From NCBI GenBank assembly GCA_947453945.1, contig CANGJB010000016.1, positions 1-61,606 of the forward strand: 61,606 nt of DNA, in the 5' to 3' direction. Source of the DNA: Sphingomonadaceae bacterium (lineage in GTDB: Bacteria; Pseudomonadota; Alphaproteobacteria; Sphingomonadales; Sphingomonadaceae). This document shows, piece by piece, positions 46,049 through 59,479 of this stretch (the first letter of the stretch is position 1; each line of letters starts with the position of its first letter). The notes beneath the pieces were generated by a model, which saw only the letters and a program-made list of their open reading frames with translations, did not search any database and was not told the origin of the DNA. The position numbers and the translations under genes are program-made.

Positions 46049-47142
46049 ATGCACGCCCCGCAAGAGCCGCCGCAGACGCGGCAGGACCAACCTTGGGTCC
46101 ACTGGGCCATCGGACGGATCGAAGCGGACTACGCGCGCTCGGCCGATACGCACCTGCTCCCCGTCCCGCTGCCCGCGCTGCCGGGGATCGCGATCTACCT
46201 CAAGGACGAGAGCAGCCACCCCACCGGCAGCCTAAAGCACCGCCTCGCCCGTTCGCTGTTCCTCCACGCGCTGTGCAGCGGCTGGATCGGGCCGGGCACC
46301 ACGGTGGTCGAGGCTTCTTCGGGCTCCACTGCCGTATCCGAGGCCTATTTTGCGCGGATGCTCGGCCTGCCTTTTGTCGCTGTGATCCCGGAACGGACCG
46401 CGCGCGAAAAAATCGCCGCGATCGAGGCGCTGGGCGGCACGTGCCATCCAGTCGAGGATCCCGGCACCGTCCATGCCGTCGCCGCGCGCATCGCGTCGGA
46501 ATGCGGCGGCCACCACATGGACCAGTTCACCTTTGCTGAGCGCGCGACCGACTGGCGCGGCAACAACAACATCGCCGAAAGCATCTTCGCGCAGATGCGC
46601 CGCGAACCGCATCCCGTGCCGACCTGGATCGTCTGCGGCGCGGGCACCGGCGGCACATCGGCCACCATCGGACGCTTTCTGCGCTACTATCGCCATCCCA
46701 CCCGGCTGTGCCTCGCCGATCCCGCCGCTTCCGCCTTCCACCGCCATTGGCACGACCGCACCGTCTCTGCCGGCAGCGGCGAACCCTGCCGGGTTGAGGG
46801 CATCGGCCGCCCCCGGGTAGAGCCTTCGTTCGTGCCGAGCGTGATCGACCGGGCGGAAGTGGTGACCGACAGTGCCTCGATCGGCGCCGCGCGCGCGCTT
46901 TCAAGCCACCTTGGTCGGCGCGTCGGCGGCTCGACCGGGACGAACCTCGTCGCCTGCGCGCGTATCGCGGGCGAAATGGCCGCGCGCGGCGAAGACGGAG
47001 CCATCGTCTCGATCCTGTGCGATTCAGGCGAACGCTATGCCTCCACCCTGTTCAACGACGACTGGCTCTCCGCGCAGGGGCTCGACGTGACCGCCGACGA
47101 AGCTCTCATGGCTCGGTTCCTTGGCGAAGGCATCTGGGCCGA

Positions 47143-47146
<4 letters not shown>
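46049..47146 (+). CDS. PLP-dependent cysteine synthase-fold enzyme (Cds1-like cysteine desulfhydrase)
   Basis: 365 aa, fold-type II PLP enzyme. Schiff-base lysine K63 in [11 protein letters not shown], pyridoxal-phosphate loop [25 protein letters not shown], and STGTN near the end. It resembles the Cds1-like group (a mycobacterial L-cysteine desulfhydrase) rather than CysK or CysM. It may release sulfide from cysteine or act on another beta-substituted amino acid. Overlaps the 5-oxoprolinase gene by 4 bp (GTGA), so the two products probably act on linked amino-acid or glutathione-derived molecules. Confidence 0.83.
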
Positions 47147-50725
<3,579 letters not shown>

Positions 50726-50739
<14 letters not shown>

Positions 50740-51262
50740 TCAGGTGCTTGCCGTCCCAGTTTTCGGACTCGTGGCGGGCGCGGGCATACATGCCCCGGAT
50801 CACCTCGCTCTCGGGATAGAGCTCGATCATGTGCCCCATCGTCTCGCGCGCATCGATATAGCAGATCTGCGCGCCGAAGCTGACGATGAACTCGCTCGCC
50901 ACTGGCATCCCGGCGGCCACGTAGCGGTCGCGCGTCCCTTCATAATCGGCGCAGAACATCGCCATGTGGTGCAGGCCCTGCTGGCCGCTGGGAAACATGT
51001 CGTGAAACGCGCTCGGCCCCGTGGAGACCAGCTCCACAAGCTCGATGTTGAGATCGCCGCTCTGCACGAACACACCCCGAATGCGGATCGGATCGGCAGG
51101 TTGGCCGCGATAGACATGGTCTGAAAGCACCCCCTGCCCGCCGCCGATGAACGGCCCCATCCCGAACATCGTGTTATAGCGCGCGCAGGCCGCTTCAAGG
51201 TTGTCCACCACGTGGCACACCTGGATGAAAGCGCCGGTCGGTACTGGTCTCGGCATGGGCAT
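50726..51262 (-). CDS. VOC (glyoxalase/bleomycin-resistance) superfamily protein
   Basis: 178 aa with two beta-alpha-beta-beta-beta modules: [27 protein letters not shown], and a second with [29 protein letters not shown]. Metal-binding His/Glu positions fit HVVD, HHMAMF and MIELYPES. Similar to methylmalonyl-CoA epimerase-type and ring-cleavage-accessory VOC proteins; the substrate is unknown. Downstream of mdlC in the same direction with a 14-bp gap. Confidence 0.83.
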
Positions 51263-51276
51263 GACAATCCCCTCTC

Positions 51277-52833
51277 CTAGTCGACAACGGCCTCCACGAG
51301 GCTCGGGAAATCGGCCGCGAACGACCAGCTAAGTGCTTCATCAAGTTCTTCCGCCGTCTCGGCGCGGCGGGCCGCGATGCCCTGCCCTTGGGCCAGCGAG
51401 CAGAAATCGAGGTGCGGCAACTGCGTGCCCGGCAGCGACTGCAGGCCGAAGCGCCGACCAAAGCTGTGCAGCGCCTCGTACCGGCCGTTCTTGATGATCA
51501 CGAAGCTCACCGCCGTGCCCAGTTGGGCCGCGGCATGAAGGCCTTGGATGGCATACATGCTTGCCCCATCGCCCAGCACCGCGATCACCTTTTCGTTCTT
51601 TCGCGCCAGCGCTGTGCCGATGGCGGCCGGCAGGCCAAACCCAAGGCCGCCACTCGCGGTGGTGTAGAACGTATCGCGCGCGAGGATCGGCAGGCGCTCG
51701 TGCATAGCCCCCCGGCTGGAGGCCGCTTCCTCGACCACGATCGAGCCCGCGGGCCGCAGTGCGGCGATCTGCTGGAGCAGGTAGGCATCGGTCATCACGC
51801 TGCCGTCCAGCCGGGGCAACGCACCAAGCAGCGGCGGCGGATCGCGCCGTGCAGGCGCCGGCCCCGCAAGCAGGGTTTCAAGCGCGAGGCGGCAATCGGC
51901 CACCACGGCATTGCCTTCAGGCAGCCATGCCGAATGCACCGGATTATCGCCGATGAACCACAGCTGCGCGCCTTCCGGCACGTGCGGCCCGAACCCTTCG
52001 ACGTGGTAGAGCGACATCGGCCCGCCAAGCACGAGGATGAGGTCATGCCCGGCAAGGCTCTCGACAATTGCCTCGCGCCCGGCGGTCAGGAAGCCGCGGA
52101 ACAGCGGGTGGTTTTCCGGGAAGCTGCACTGCGAGGAAAGCGGCGCGACCCACACGCCCGCGGCGTGCCGCTCAGCGAGAGCAATCACCTGATCCCAGGC
52201 GCCATCGCGCGCCGCCCCTGCGCCCACCACGATCACCGGGTTGCGTGCGCTGGCGAGGGCCGCCGCCGCTTCGGTCAGCGCTGCCGGATCGCCGGGATTG
52301 CGCGCAAACATGCGGCGCGGCGCCAAGGGATCGCAAGGCCGGTCCCAGTCGTCAATGGGCACCGAAACGAACGTCGGCCCCCACGGCGGCTCCATCGCGA
52401 CGTGATAGGCCCGGGCAATCGCCGCCGGCACGTCCTCGGCCCGCGCGGGCTCGCACGCCCACTTCACGAACGGCTTGGGAAACTCGGTCGCGCCTTGCGC
52501 AAACAGGAACGGCTCATACGGCAGGATCGAACGCGCCTGCTGCCCGGCGGTCACCACCAGCGGGGTCTGGTTCTTGAAGGCGGTGAACAGGTTGCCCAGT
52601 GCGTGCCCGGTGCCGGCCGAACTGTGCAGATTGACCAGCGCGGCATTGCGCGTCGCCTGCGCATAACCATCGGCCATAGCCATCACGACCGATTCCTGCA
52701 GCCCCAGAACGTAGCGGAAATGCTCGGGAAAATCGCGAAACATCGGCAATTCGGTGGAGCCCGGATTGCCGAAAACCGTGGTCATTCCATAGGCTTCTAG
52801 CAGGGCAAATGTCGCCGCGCGGACGGTGGTCAT
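51277..52833 (-). CDS. mdlC: Benzoylformate decarboxylase-like ThDP enzyme
   Basis: 518 aa from the ATG with SD GGGAGAG; longer upstream frames lack similarity. ThDP enzyme decarboxylating an aryl 2-oxo acid to an aldehyde. The catalytic residues of Pseudomonas benzoylformate decarboxylase line up at the same positions: S26 (NPGSTE), E47 (LQESVVMAMADGYA), H70 (NLHSSAGTG), plus H277 in SLYHVEGFGP. The ThDP Mg site VLGDGASMYAIQGLHAA is intact. No mandelate dehydrogenase or benzaldehyde dehydrogenase gene is adjacent, so it may serve another 2-oxo acid such as phenylpyruvate-like compounds. Confidence 0.88.
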   Translation of the reverse strand: MTTVRAATFALLEAYGMTTVFGNPGSTELPMFRDFPEHFRYVLGLQESVVMAMADGYAQATRNAALVNLHSSAGTGHALGNLFTAFKNQTPLVVTAGQQARSILPYEPFLFAQGATEFPKPFVKWACEPARAEDVPAAIARAYHVAMEPPWGPTFVSVPIDDWDRPCDPLAPRRMFARNPGDPAALTEAAAALASARNPVIVVGAGAARDGAWDQVIALAERHAAGVWVAPLSSQCSFPENHPLFRGFLTAGREAIVESLAGHDLILVLGGPMSLYHVEGFGPHVPEGAQLWFIGDNPVHSAWLPEGNAVVADCRLALETLLAGPAPARRDPPPLLGALPRLDGSVMTDAYLLQQIAALRPAGSIVVEEAASSRGAMHERLPILARDTFYTTASGGLGFGLPAAIGTALARKNEKVIAVLGDGASMYAIQGLHAAAQLGTAVSFVIIKNGRYEALHSFGRRFGLQSLPGTQLPHLDFCSLAQGQGIAARRAETAEELDEALSWSFAADFPSLVEAVVD

Positions 52834-53019
52834 GGTCTCTCCCGTGGATCCGTTAAGCCCGGTTCTGCGCCGCTGCCGCTGCAAACACAACCACCGCCGC
52901 GCGCCGCGCCACAGTGCGAAACGATGAAGCCCTCTGGCCTGCAAAAAGGCACTTGCCCCGCGCGAGACTCCACCCGATGAAGGCACAAACGGGCGCCAAG
53001 CCCTGAGAGGATGCCTGCC

Positions 53020-53964
53020 ATGAACACCCGCCATCTGGTCGATCCCGATTTCCTGCCGCTGATCGATCTCCTGCCGGACAACGCCTTCACGCACGAGGCC
53101 CTGCCAACCATCCGGATCGAGTCCGAGAACCGCTTCGCCTTTGTCGGCGCGCCGCCGATCGCGCCTGACGTGAAAGTGATCGAGGGTCCGGGAGGCCCGC
53201 TGGAAGTTTACTGGTACGATCCTGCCCCCGGTTCTTCTGACCGTGCCGCCCTGCTCCACATCCACGGCGGCGGCATGGTGATTGGCTCGGCTCGCTCGAT
53301 GCAGGCAGGGCCTTCGGGCATCGCGGCGGCGCTGGGCATTCCAGTGGCCTCGGTCGAATACCGGCTCGCGCCCGATCATCCCTTCCCCGCCCCGCAGCAG
53401 GACTGCCTCGCCGCGCTGGAATGGCTTTCGAGCCAAGCCGCCGCGCTGGGCGTTGATCCCGCGCGCATCGGAGTGATCGGCGAAAGCGCGGGCGGCGGGC
53501 TGGCGGCGGCGGCGGCGCTGATGGCGCGCGACCTTGGCGGCCCGGCACTCGCCGCGCAGTTCCTGACCTATCCGATGCTCGATCATCGCACCGGCTCTGA
53601 TGCCTGCCCTTATGCCAATCCGATCACCGGCGAGTTCGTGTGGACCCGCGCACACAACCGCTTCGGCTGGGAGGCCCTGCGCGGCGACTACGCGGCGGAT
53701 GATACGCGCAAGGGCTGGTTCTCCCCAGCGCTGGCAGACAGCCTCGCCGGCCTGCCACCCACATGGATCGGCACCGGCAGCCTCGATCTCTTCCTTGACG
53801 AAGATCTCGACTACGCGCTGCGCCTGGTAAAGGCGGGCGTGCCGGTGGAACTGCACGCCTACCCCGGCGCAATCCACGCCTTCAACGCGATGGCCGAAGC
53901 CACCACCGCCAAGGCCTTCACCCGCGACCTGCTCGGCGCGATCGCCCGCATGCTGCGGGTCTGA
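53020..53964 (+). CDS. Alpha/beta hydrolase, hormone-sensitive-lipase family
   Basis: 314 aa from the second ATG (SD GAGAGG, 9-nt spacing; the ATG at 53011 abuts the SD). Oxyanion motif HGGG (IHGGGMVIG), nucleophile elbow GESAGGG, catalytic Asp near SLDLFLDEDLDYA and His in AIHAFNA. HSL-type carboxylesterase. Divergent from mdlC and convergent with the Baeyer-Villiger monooxygenase gene; an esterase is the expected partner of a BVMO for hydrolysing the ester or lactone product. Confidence 0.9.
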   Translation: MNTRHLVDPDFLPLIDLLPDNAFTHEALPTIRIESENRFAFVGAPPIAPDVKVIEGPGGPLEVYWYDPAPGSSDRAALLHIHGGGMVIGSARSMQAGPSGIAAALGIPVASVEYRLAPDHPFPAPQQDCLAALEWLSSQAAALGVDPARIGVIGESAGGGLAAAAALMARDLGGPALAAQFLTYPMLDHRTGSDACPYANPITGEFVWTRAHNRFGWEALRGDYAADDTRKGWFSPALADSLAGLPPTWIGTGSLDLFLDEDLDYALRLVKAGVPVELHAYPGAIHAFNAMAEATTAKAFTRDLLGAIARMLRV

Positions 53965-53980
53965 TCACGCCGAGAAAGGG

Positions 53981-55645
53981 TTACTTGCGGAATTCGAGCT
54001 CGGGGAAACCGGCCGCGGCCGACTGGTCCAAGGCGTCGTAGTAGAAGTTGGCACCGCCGAAATAGATCAGCACGCGCGCGCCCTTGTCGGCGCGGTTGGC
54101 GCCCATCATCCACGAATTGACCTTGTCGCCCTGAGCCATCAGCGTCTGCGCGTGAATGTCAGCGGTCTGCTTGGTCCAAGCGGCCTCTGCCTCGGCCTTG
54201 GGCCAGAATGTCGCGTATCCGTCGTGCTCCATCTTGCGGATGCAGGCGGTGATCCAGATCGCATTCTGCTCGATCGAGGTGGGCAGGTTGGCGAACGGTG
54301 CCTGCGGACCAGTCACCACGAACATGTTCGGGAAGTCCGCCACGCAGACGCCCATGATGCTACCTGAGACCATGCCCCACTTCTCGTTCAGGGTCTCGCC
54401 GCTCGCCCCGATGATCGGAAACGCCTCCAGCGCGCCGGTATAGGCCTTGAAGCCGGTGGCGAGCACGATGATATCGAACGCGTAGTCTTGCTTCGTCGTG
54501 CGCACCCCGGTCTCGGTCACCTCGACCAGCGGCTCGCTCTTCTTGATGTCGACCAGATGCACGTTGTCGCGGTTGAACGCTTCCATATAGCCGTGGTCGA
54601 GCGGTGGCCGCTTGGCGAAGAGCGGGTAGTCGTCGTAAGTCGGGCACAGCAGTTCGGCCAATGCGGGATCGTTGACCCGCGCCTTCATCTTGCTCGTGAT
54701 GAAATCACCGGCGAGCTTGTTGGCCTCAGGGCTCGCAAGCAGGTCGTCGAAGGTCTCGAACACCCAGCGGAAGCTGCCGTTCCAGTTTTCCTCGAAGATG
54801 CGCTCGCGCTCCTCGGGCGGAGTGTCGAGCACGTTGCGGCCCACCGGGCTATCAAAGGCCATGCCGAACACATGGTTGCGGCACTTGGCCACGATCGCGT
54901 CGTAGTTGTCCTTGATCTCCTTGTCCCACTCCGGCGTCATCGGACGCTGCATCGCGGGGAGGATATAGTTGGGCGTGCGCTGGAACACGGTCACATCGCC
55001 CGCGGTCTTTGCCAGTTCGGGCACCATCTGAACCGAGGTCGCGCCCGCGCCAATCACGCCGACACGCTTGCCAGCGTAGTCGAGCCCTTCAGGCCAGCGC
55101 GAGGAGTGGAAGATCGGGCCCTTGAAGGTATCGAGGCCCTTGAGCGCGGGGATCTCAGGCTGTGAAATCATGCCCATGCCGCTGATGAAGTACTTGCAGG
55201 TAAAGCTCTCACCCGTGCCGGTCGTCACCTGCCACCAGCCCTTGTCCGCCAGATAGCGCGCCTCGGTGATCTCGGTGTTCAGCTGGATGTGCGGCATCAT
55301 GCCGCACTTGTCGACGACATAGCGCATGTAGGCCTGCGTCTCGGCGCGGCCCGGATAACGCTGGGTCCATTTCCACTCCTGCAGGATCTCCTTCGAGAAG
55401 GTCAGGCAGTAGTAATAGCTTTCGCTGTCGGTCGCCGCACCGGGATAGCGATTCCACGCCCAGGTCCCGCCCACGTCCGACGCACGATCGAACACGCGGA
55501 TCGAGAGGCCGGCCTCACGCAAATAGTGGATGAGGGCGATGCCGGCAAATCCGGCACCGATCCCAATGGCATCGAAGTCAGGCCCAGCGGCGCCAGTCGT
55601 CACAGCTGCCGCGCCCTCCTGCGGGGTGATGGTGGTGGTGGTCAT
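53981..55645 (-). CDS. Type I Baeyer-Villiger monooxygenase
   Basis: 554 aa. FAD GxGxxG at 30-35 (GAGFAG), followed by GGTWAWNRYPGA. The BVMO fingerprint FxGxxxHxxxW is met at F174, G176, H180 and W184-P185. NADPH site VIGAGATSVQ at about 197, and a late ATG motif (LATGFKAYT). It inserts oxygen into ketones to give esters or lactones with NADPH and O2; length and sequence are like cyclohexanone/steroid monooxygenases. Last gene of a minus-strand cluster with ene-reductase, hydrolase, SnoaL, ACAD and SDR. Confidence 0.93.
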   Translation of the reverse strand: MTTTTITPQEGAAAVTTGAAGPDFDAIGIGAGFAGIALIHYLREAGLSIRVFDRASDVGGTWAWNRYPGAATDSESYYYCLTFSKEILQEWKWTQRYPGRAETQAYMRYVVDKCGMMPHIQLNTEITEARYLADKGWWQVTTGTGESFTCKYFISGMGMISQPEIPALKGLDTFKGPIFHSSRWPEGLDYAGKRVGVIGAGATSVQMVPELAKTAGDVTVFQRTPNYILPAMQRPMTPEWDKEIKDNYDAIVAKCRNHVFGMAFDSPVGRNVLDTPPEERERIFEENWNGSFRWVFETFDDLLASPEANKLAGDFITSKMKARVNDPALAELLCPTYDDYPLFAKRPPLDHGYMEAFNRDNVHLVDIKKSEPLVEVTETGVRTTKQDYAFDIIVLATGFKAYTGALEAFPIIGASGETLNEKWGMVSGSIMGVCVADFPNMFVVTGPQAPFANLPTSIEQNAIWITACIRKMEHDGYATFWPKAEAEAAWTKQTADIHAQTLMAQGDKVNSWMMGANRADKGARVLIYFGGANFYYDALDQSAAAGFPELEFRK

Positions 55646-55730
55646 CGGTCATCCTCTCGTTGCGGCCCTTCGTTCGTGACCGCGATCAGTTTGCTTTTCT
55701 TTCAACGACTTGCCGCACTCATCCCAATGA

Positions 55731-56843
55731 TCAGTAGAGCGTTTCCATGCAGGCTTTCGAATAGGGCACCATCTGATCGACCGCGCCGCTGCGCAGCTTC
55801 TGCAGCCAGTTCGGATCGGCCAGCAGCGCACGGCCCACGGCGACAAGATCGAAATCGCCGCGCGCAAAGCGCCGCTCAAGTTCGCCGAGCGACTTGAGCG
55901 TGGGCACGGATTCGCCCGCAACGAAGTCTTCCATCAAATCGCGGTCGAGCCCGACCGAGCCAACCGTGATCGTCGGCTTGGCGGTGATATGCTTGGTCCA
56001 GCCGGCAAGGTTGCGGTCGTCCTCCTCGGGAAACGCGGCTTCCCAGAAGCGCCGTTCCGAGCAGTGGAAGATATCGACGCCTGCGTCCGAAAGCGGCGCG
56101 ACCCAGCGCTCAAGCTCGGCCGCGCTGGAGGCGATCTTTGCGTCGTACTGGTAGGTCTTCCACTGCGAGATGCGGAAGATGATCGTGAAGTCCGGCCCCA
56201 CCGCCGCGCGCACTGCCGCCACGCAATCGGCGGCAAAGCGCCCGCGCTGGGCAATGTCATCGCCGCCATAACGGTCATCGCGCTTGTTGGTGGCTGCCCA
56301 GAAGAACTGATCGAACAGATAGCCATGCGCGCCGTGCAGTTCGACCGCATCGCAGCCGATCCGCTGGGCTTCGACCGCACCGCGCGCAAACGAGGCGATC
56401 ACCTCGTCGATGTCGGTAGATGTCATCACCCGCCCGCCCGGAATATCGGGGCCCACGAGGCCTGAGGGGCTTTCCAGCGGCGGATGCGGCGAATCCGGCC
56501 AGTTGAAGTCCTCGCACCCGCCCACGTGCCAGAGCTGCGGGATCAGCGCCCCGCCCGCGCGGTGGACATCAGCGGTAGCGCGCGCCCATGCGGCAAGGCC
56601 TTCCTCGCCGTAGAACGAAGGCACCGTATCGGCCGCGACGGCACCGGGCCGGTCGACAGCCACGCCCTCCGTGATCACGGCCGCGACACCGCCTTCGATG
56701 CGGCGGCGGTAGTAGTCAGCCGATTCCTGCGAAAGGATACCGCCCGGCGCGAAGTAGCGCGACATCGGCGCCATCAGGAAGCGGTTGGAAAGGTGGAGCG
56801 ACTTGCAGTCGAACGGGGTGAAGAACTGGTCGAGAGATGTCAT
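55731..56843 (-). CDS. NADH:flavin oxidoreductase (old yellow enzyme family)
   Basis: 370-aa TIM-barrel FMN enzyme: NRFLMAPMSRYFAPGG at the FMN end of the barrel, active-site pair H170/H173 in ELHGAHGYLFDQFFW, DDRYGG and the FMN phosphate segment VGRALLADPNW. It reduces activated C=C bonds (enones) with NAD(P)H. Immediately upstream of the BVMO in a catabolic cluster, so it may saturate an enone before the Baeyer-Villiger step. Confidence 0.9.
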   Translation of the reverse strand: MTSLDQFFTPFDCKSLHLSNRFLMAPMSRYFAPGGILSQESADYYRRRIEGGVAAVITEGVAVDRPGAVAADTVPSFYGEEGLAAWARATADVHRAGGALIPQLWHVGGCEDFNWPDSPHPPLESPSGLVGPDIPGGRVMTSTDIDEVIASFARGAVEAQRIGCDAVELHGAHGYLFDQFFWAATNKRDDRYGGDDIAQRGRFAADCVAAVRAAVGPDFTIIFRISQWKTYQYDAKIASSAAELERWVAPLSDAGVDIFHCSERRFWEAAFPEEDDRNLAGWTKHITAKPTITVGSVGLDRDLMEDFVAGESVPTLKSLGELERRFARGDFDLVAVGRALLADPNWLQKLRSGAVDQMVPYSKACMETLY

Positions 56844-56864
56844 GTATTGGTGTCCTGCCTGTGC

Positions 56865-57668
56865 TCAGAGCTTGGCCAGAAAATCATGCAGCGCGGCGTT
56901 GTAAGCTTCCGCCGCCTCAATGAACGGAGCGTGCCCGCAGCCTTCGATCAGCGCGAGCGTGCCGTGCGGGGCCATTTCCGCCGCCGCCTTGCCCACGCCC
57001 GGATCGAGGATCGCATCCGCGCCGCCGACGATGGACAGCAGCGGCACCGGAAGCGCCTTCAGCGCCTCACGCTGGTCCACGCGGCCCAGATCCATCAGGG
57101 ATTCGATCACGCCCGGCCCGCTGTCGATAAACGCGGCCCACATCCAGTTGACCATGTCCTCGCTGACCGGAAGGGCGCAGACCCCGCTGGCCAGCCCCCG
57201 GAAGAACGCCGCCCGGTCTCCGCCCAGCGCCGCTTTCGTCGCTTCCAGCGAGCCCGGCTCGCCGCCATATGGAAAATCATCGCTGCGGATGAACCGCGGC
57301 GCCGCGCCGCAAGTCAGCACCACGCCCGCGCAGGCAGGGCCCAGCAGGCCAGCCGCGGCCACTGCCACCGCGCCGCCCAGCGACCAGCCGTTGAGCACCG
57401 CCGGCTTGCTAGTGCAGTGCCGCACGATCCCGGCGACATCACCGGCAATCGCGGCAATCGAAACATCATCGAAATCACGGTCGGACTGGCCGCAGCCCCG
57501 GTGATCAACCACGATCACCGCGTGGCCCGCCGCTTGCAGCGCCTCAACCGTGCCCGCCCAAAGCCGGCCCGACATCGCCCAGCCATGGATAAGCACGACC
57601 GGCACTCCCGCCCCGCGGTGGTGCTCATAGTAGACCGAGCGGCCATCGCCGCAATCGAACCGCGCCAT
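56865..57668 (-). CDS. Alpha/beta hydrolase (lactonase/peroxidase-like fold)
   Basis: 267 aa from the ATG with SD GGGAGAGAG; frames starting further upstream lack family similarity. Oxyanion HGW (LIHGWAMSG), DHRGCGQSD, nucleophile elbow GWSLGG, Asp near VGGADAILD, and His in EGCGHAPFIEA. Serine triad complete. It probably opens a lactone or ester in the BVMO cluster; 21 bp upstream of the ene-reductase gene. Confidence 0.88.
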   Translation of the reverse strand: MARFDCGDGRSVYYEHHRGAGVPVVLIHGWAMSGRLWAGTVEALQAAGHAVIVVDHRGCGQSDRDFDDVSIAAIAGDVAGIVRHCTSKPAVLNGWSLGGAVAVAAAGLLGPACAGVVLTCGAAPRFIRSDDFPYGGEPGSLEATKAALGGDRAAFFRGLASGVCALPVSEDMVNWMWAAFIDSGPGVIESLMDLGRVDQREALKALPVPLLSIVGGADAILDPGVGKAAAEMAPHGTLALIEGCGHAPFIEAAEAYNAALHDFLAKL

Positions 57669-57694
57669 CGTCTCTCTCCCAGTTTCCCCGCCCG

Positions 57695-58156
57695 CTATTG
57701 CGGTGCGGTCAGCGTAATGCCCGTCAGCGGGCTGAAGTGTTGCATGGTGACCTTGCGGCGGGCGATCTTCCACACGCCATCGCGCCGCTCGAACCGGTCG
57801 TGATACGTCGCCGCAACGCTCTGCGCCTGCCCCTCGCTGCTGTTACCGATGCAATAGACATCGCAGATGCCCTCGATCACATCGGCACTTGCGGGGGTGA
57901 TGCGCAAGTTGGTGGTGTAGTGGGTCGAGGCGCCCCACGCCGGCCAGAGGATATCCTCCACCGCATGGACAACGCCTTCATGCCCCACGAAATCACCGAA
58001 CGGCGGGCCGATTTCCCACACCGCATCGGGCCACCAGATCGCGAGGAACCGGCCCATGTCGCGCTTGTCGAAGCCCAGGCAGTAGTCGGACGTCAGGTCC
58101 TGCAGCGCCAGCCGGGTTTCGAGCATCTCTATGCGCTGTTCGAGCGACAAGGCCAT
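57695..58156 (-). CDS. SnoaL/NTF2-like polyketide cyclase or dehydratase
   Basis: 153 aa from the ATG that overlaps the acyl-CoA dehydrogenase stop by one base (TGATG). NTF2-like cone fold: LALQDLTSDYCLGFDKRDMGRFLAIWWPDAVWEIG, THYTTNLRITPASADVIEG, WKIARRKVTMQHF. Relatives include steroid isomerases and bile-acid dehydratases, consistent with isomerising or dehydrating a cyclic substrate in this cluster. Function unproven. Confidence 0.85.
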   Translation of the reverse strand: MALSLEQRIEMLETRLALQDLTSDYCLGFDKRDMGRFLAIWWPDAVWEIGPPFGDFVGHEGVVHAVEDILWPAWGASTHYTTNLRITPASADVIEGICDVYCIGNSSEGQAQSVAATYHDRFERRDGVWKIARRKVTMQHFSPLTGITLTAPQ

Positions 58157-59460
58157 CACACGGCATCCTCTTCCAGAAAGGGCGCGAACTTTTCCAGCGC
58201 AGCGGCGCGCGTATGGGGGACGAAATAGGTGGGCCACTGGCCGGGCGCGGGATCGACGCGGCGCAGGATGTCCTTGGCGACCGAGACCTTGTGCACTTCG
58301 GTCGGCCCGTCGACGATCCCCATTTCCGGCACATACTGCCACATGTCCATGAGCGGCGTTTCGTTCGACATGCCCAGCGAGCCATGGATGTGCAGCGCGC
58401 GGTAGACCACATCGCGCAGCACGCCCGGCATCGCCGCCTTGATCGCCGAGATTTCCCGCCGCACCCGGTGGGTATAGCCCTTGTCCTGATCGAGCAGCCA
58501 CGCGGCATAGAGCACGTGGAGGCGGAATTGGGTGATCTGGGTATAGCTGTCGGCGATCCGCTCCTGCACCATCTGCTTATCGGCCAGACGCTCGCCCTTG
58601 GTGACACGGCTGACGGCACGCTCGCACATCATGTCGAGCGCCTTGTTCAGCATCCCCACTGTGCGCATGGCATGGTGGATGCGCCCGCCGCCAAGGCGCG
58701 ACTGCGCGACGTTGAAGCCGCCGCCCACCGTGCCCAGCGTATTGGCCAGCGGCACGCGGCACTGGTTGAAGCGCAAGTAGCCATGCACCCCGCTGCCGAT
58801 CTCGTCCTTCGGGCCAACAGCGGTGTTGCGCACGATCTCCAGCCCCGGCGCATCGCGCGGTACGATGATCGTGGAAGAGCCCGCATGCACCGCCACATCG
58901 GGATCGGTGATGCACATGACGATGAGAAACTCGGACATGTCGGCATGGCTGGCAAACCACTTCTCGCCTTCGATCACCCATTCGTCGCCGTCCGCGCGGG
59001 CGCGGCACTCGAACTGCCCCGGATCGGCGCCAGCCTGCGGCTCGGTCATCGAGAAGCAGGAGACGATCTCGCCATCCAGCAGCGGCTGGAGATAGCGCGC
59101 CTTCTGCTCATCGGTGCCGAAGCGCGCGAGGATTTCCGCATTGCCCGTATCGGGTGCCTGCGTGCCGAACACGGTGGGCGCAAAGCGGCTGCGACCGAGG
59201 ATCTCGTTCATCAGGCCAAGGTGAAGCTGGCCATAGCCCTGCCCGCCCAGATCAGGCCCCAAATGGCAGGCCCACAGGCCCTTGTCCTTCACGACCTGCT
59301 GCAGCGGCCGCATGATCCGGCGCGCTTTCGCGCGCGGATCGAACGGATCACCCGGCCCCCGGAACACAAGGTCCATCGGCTCGATCTCGCGCTTCACGAA
59401 ATCGCGCATCCAATCAAGCTTTTCAGCAAATTCAGGCTCTGTCGAAAAATCCCACGCCAT
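58156..59460 (-). CDS. Acyl-CoA dehydrogenase (ACAD10/11-like)
   Basis: 434 aa. FAD-dependent alpha,beta-dehydrogenation of an acyl-CoA. Features: FSMTEPQAGADPGQFECRA and WVIEGEKWFASHAD in the middle domain, RLGGGRIHHAMRTVG, and IVDGPTEVHKVSVAKDILRR, the C-terminal block of the ACAD10/11-like group. The final helix is long and acidic. SnoaL and SDR neighbours in the same direction suggest side-chain or ring-opened acid oxidation in a steroid/terpenoid-like pathway. Confidence 0.92.
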   Translation of the reverse strand: MAWDFSTEPEFAEKLDWMRDFVKREIEPMDLVFRGPGDPFDPRAKARRIMRPLQQVVKDKGLWACHLGPDLGGQGYGQLHLGLMNEILGRSRFAPTVFGTQAPDTGNAEILARFGTDEQKARYLQPLLDGEIVSCFSMTEPQAGADPGQFECRARADGDEWVIEGEKWFASHADMSEFLIVMCITDPDVAVHAGSSTIIVPRDAPGLEIVRNTAVGPKDEIGSGVHGYLRFNQCRVPLANTLGTVGGGFNVAQSRLGGGRIHHAMRTVGMLNKALDMMCERAVSRVTKGERLADKQMVQERIADSYTQITQFRLHVLYAAWLLDQDKGYTHRVRREISAIKAAMPGVLRDVVYRALHIHGSLGMSNETPLMDMWQYVPEMGIVDGPTEVHKVSVAKDILRRVDPAPGQWPTYFVPHTRAAALEKFAPFLEEDAV

Positions 59461-59479
59461 CAGTTAAATGCTCACCTTT

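Noticed and set aside
52834..53877. Long N-terminal extension of benzoylformate decarboxylase
   Set aside because: It is antisense to the esterase gene and of non-protein-like composition; family alignment starts at 52833.
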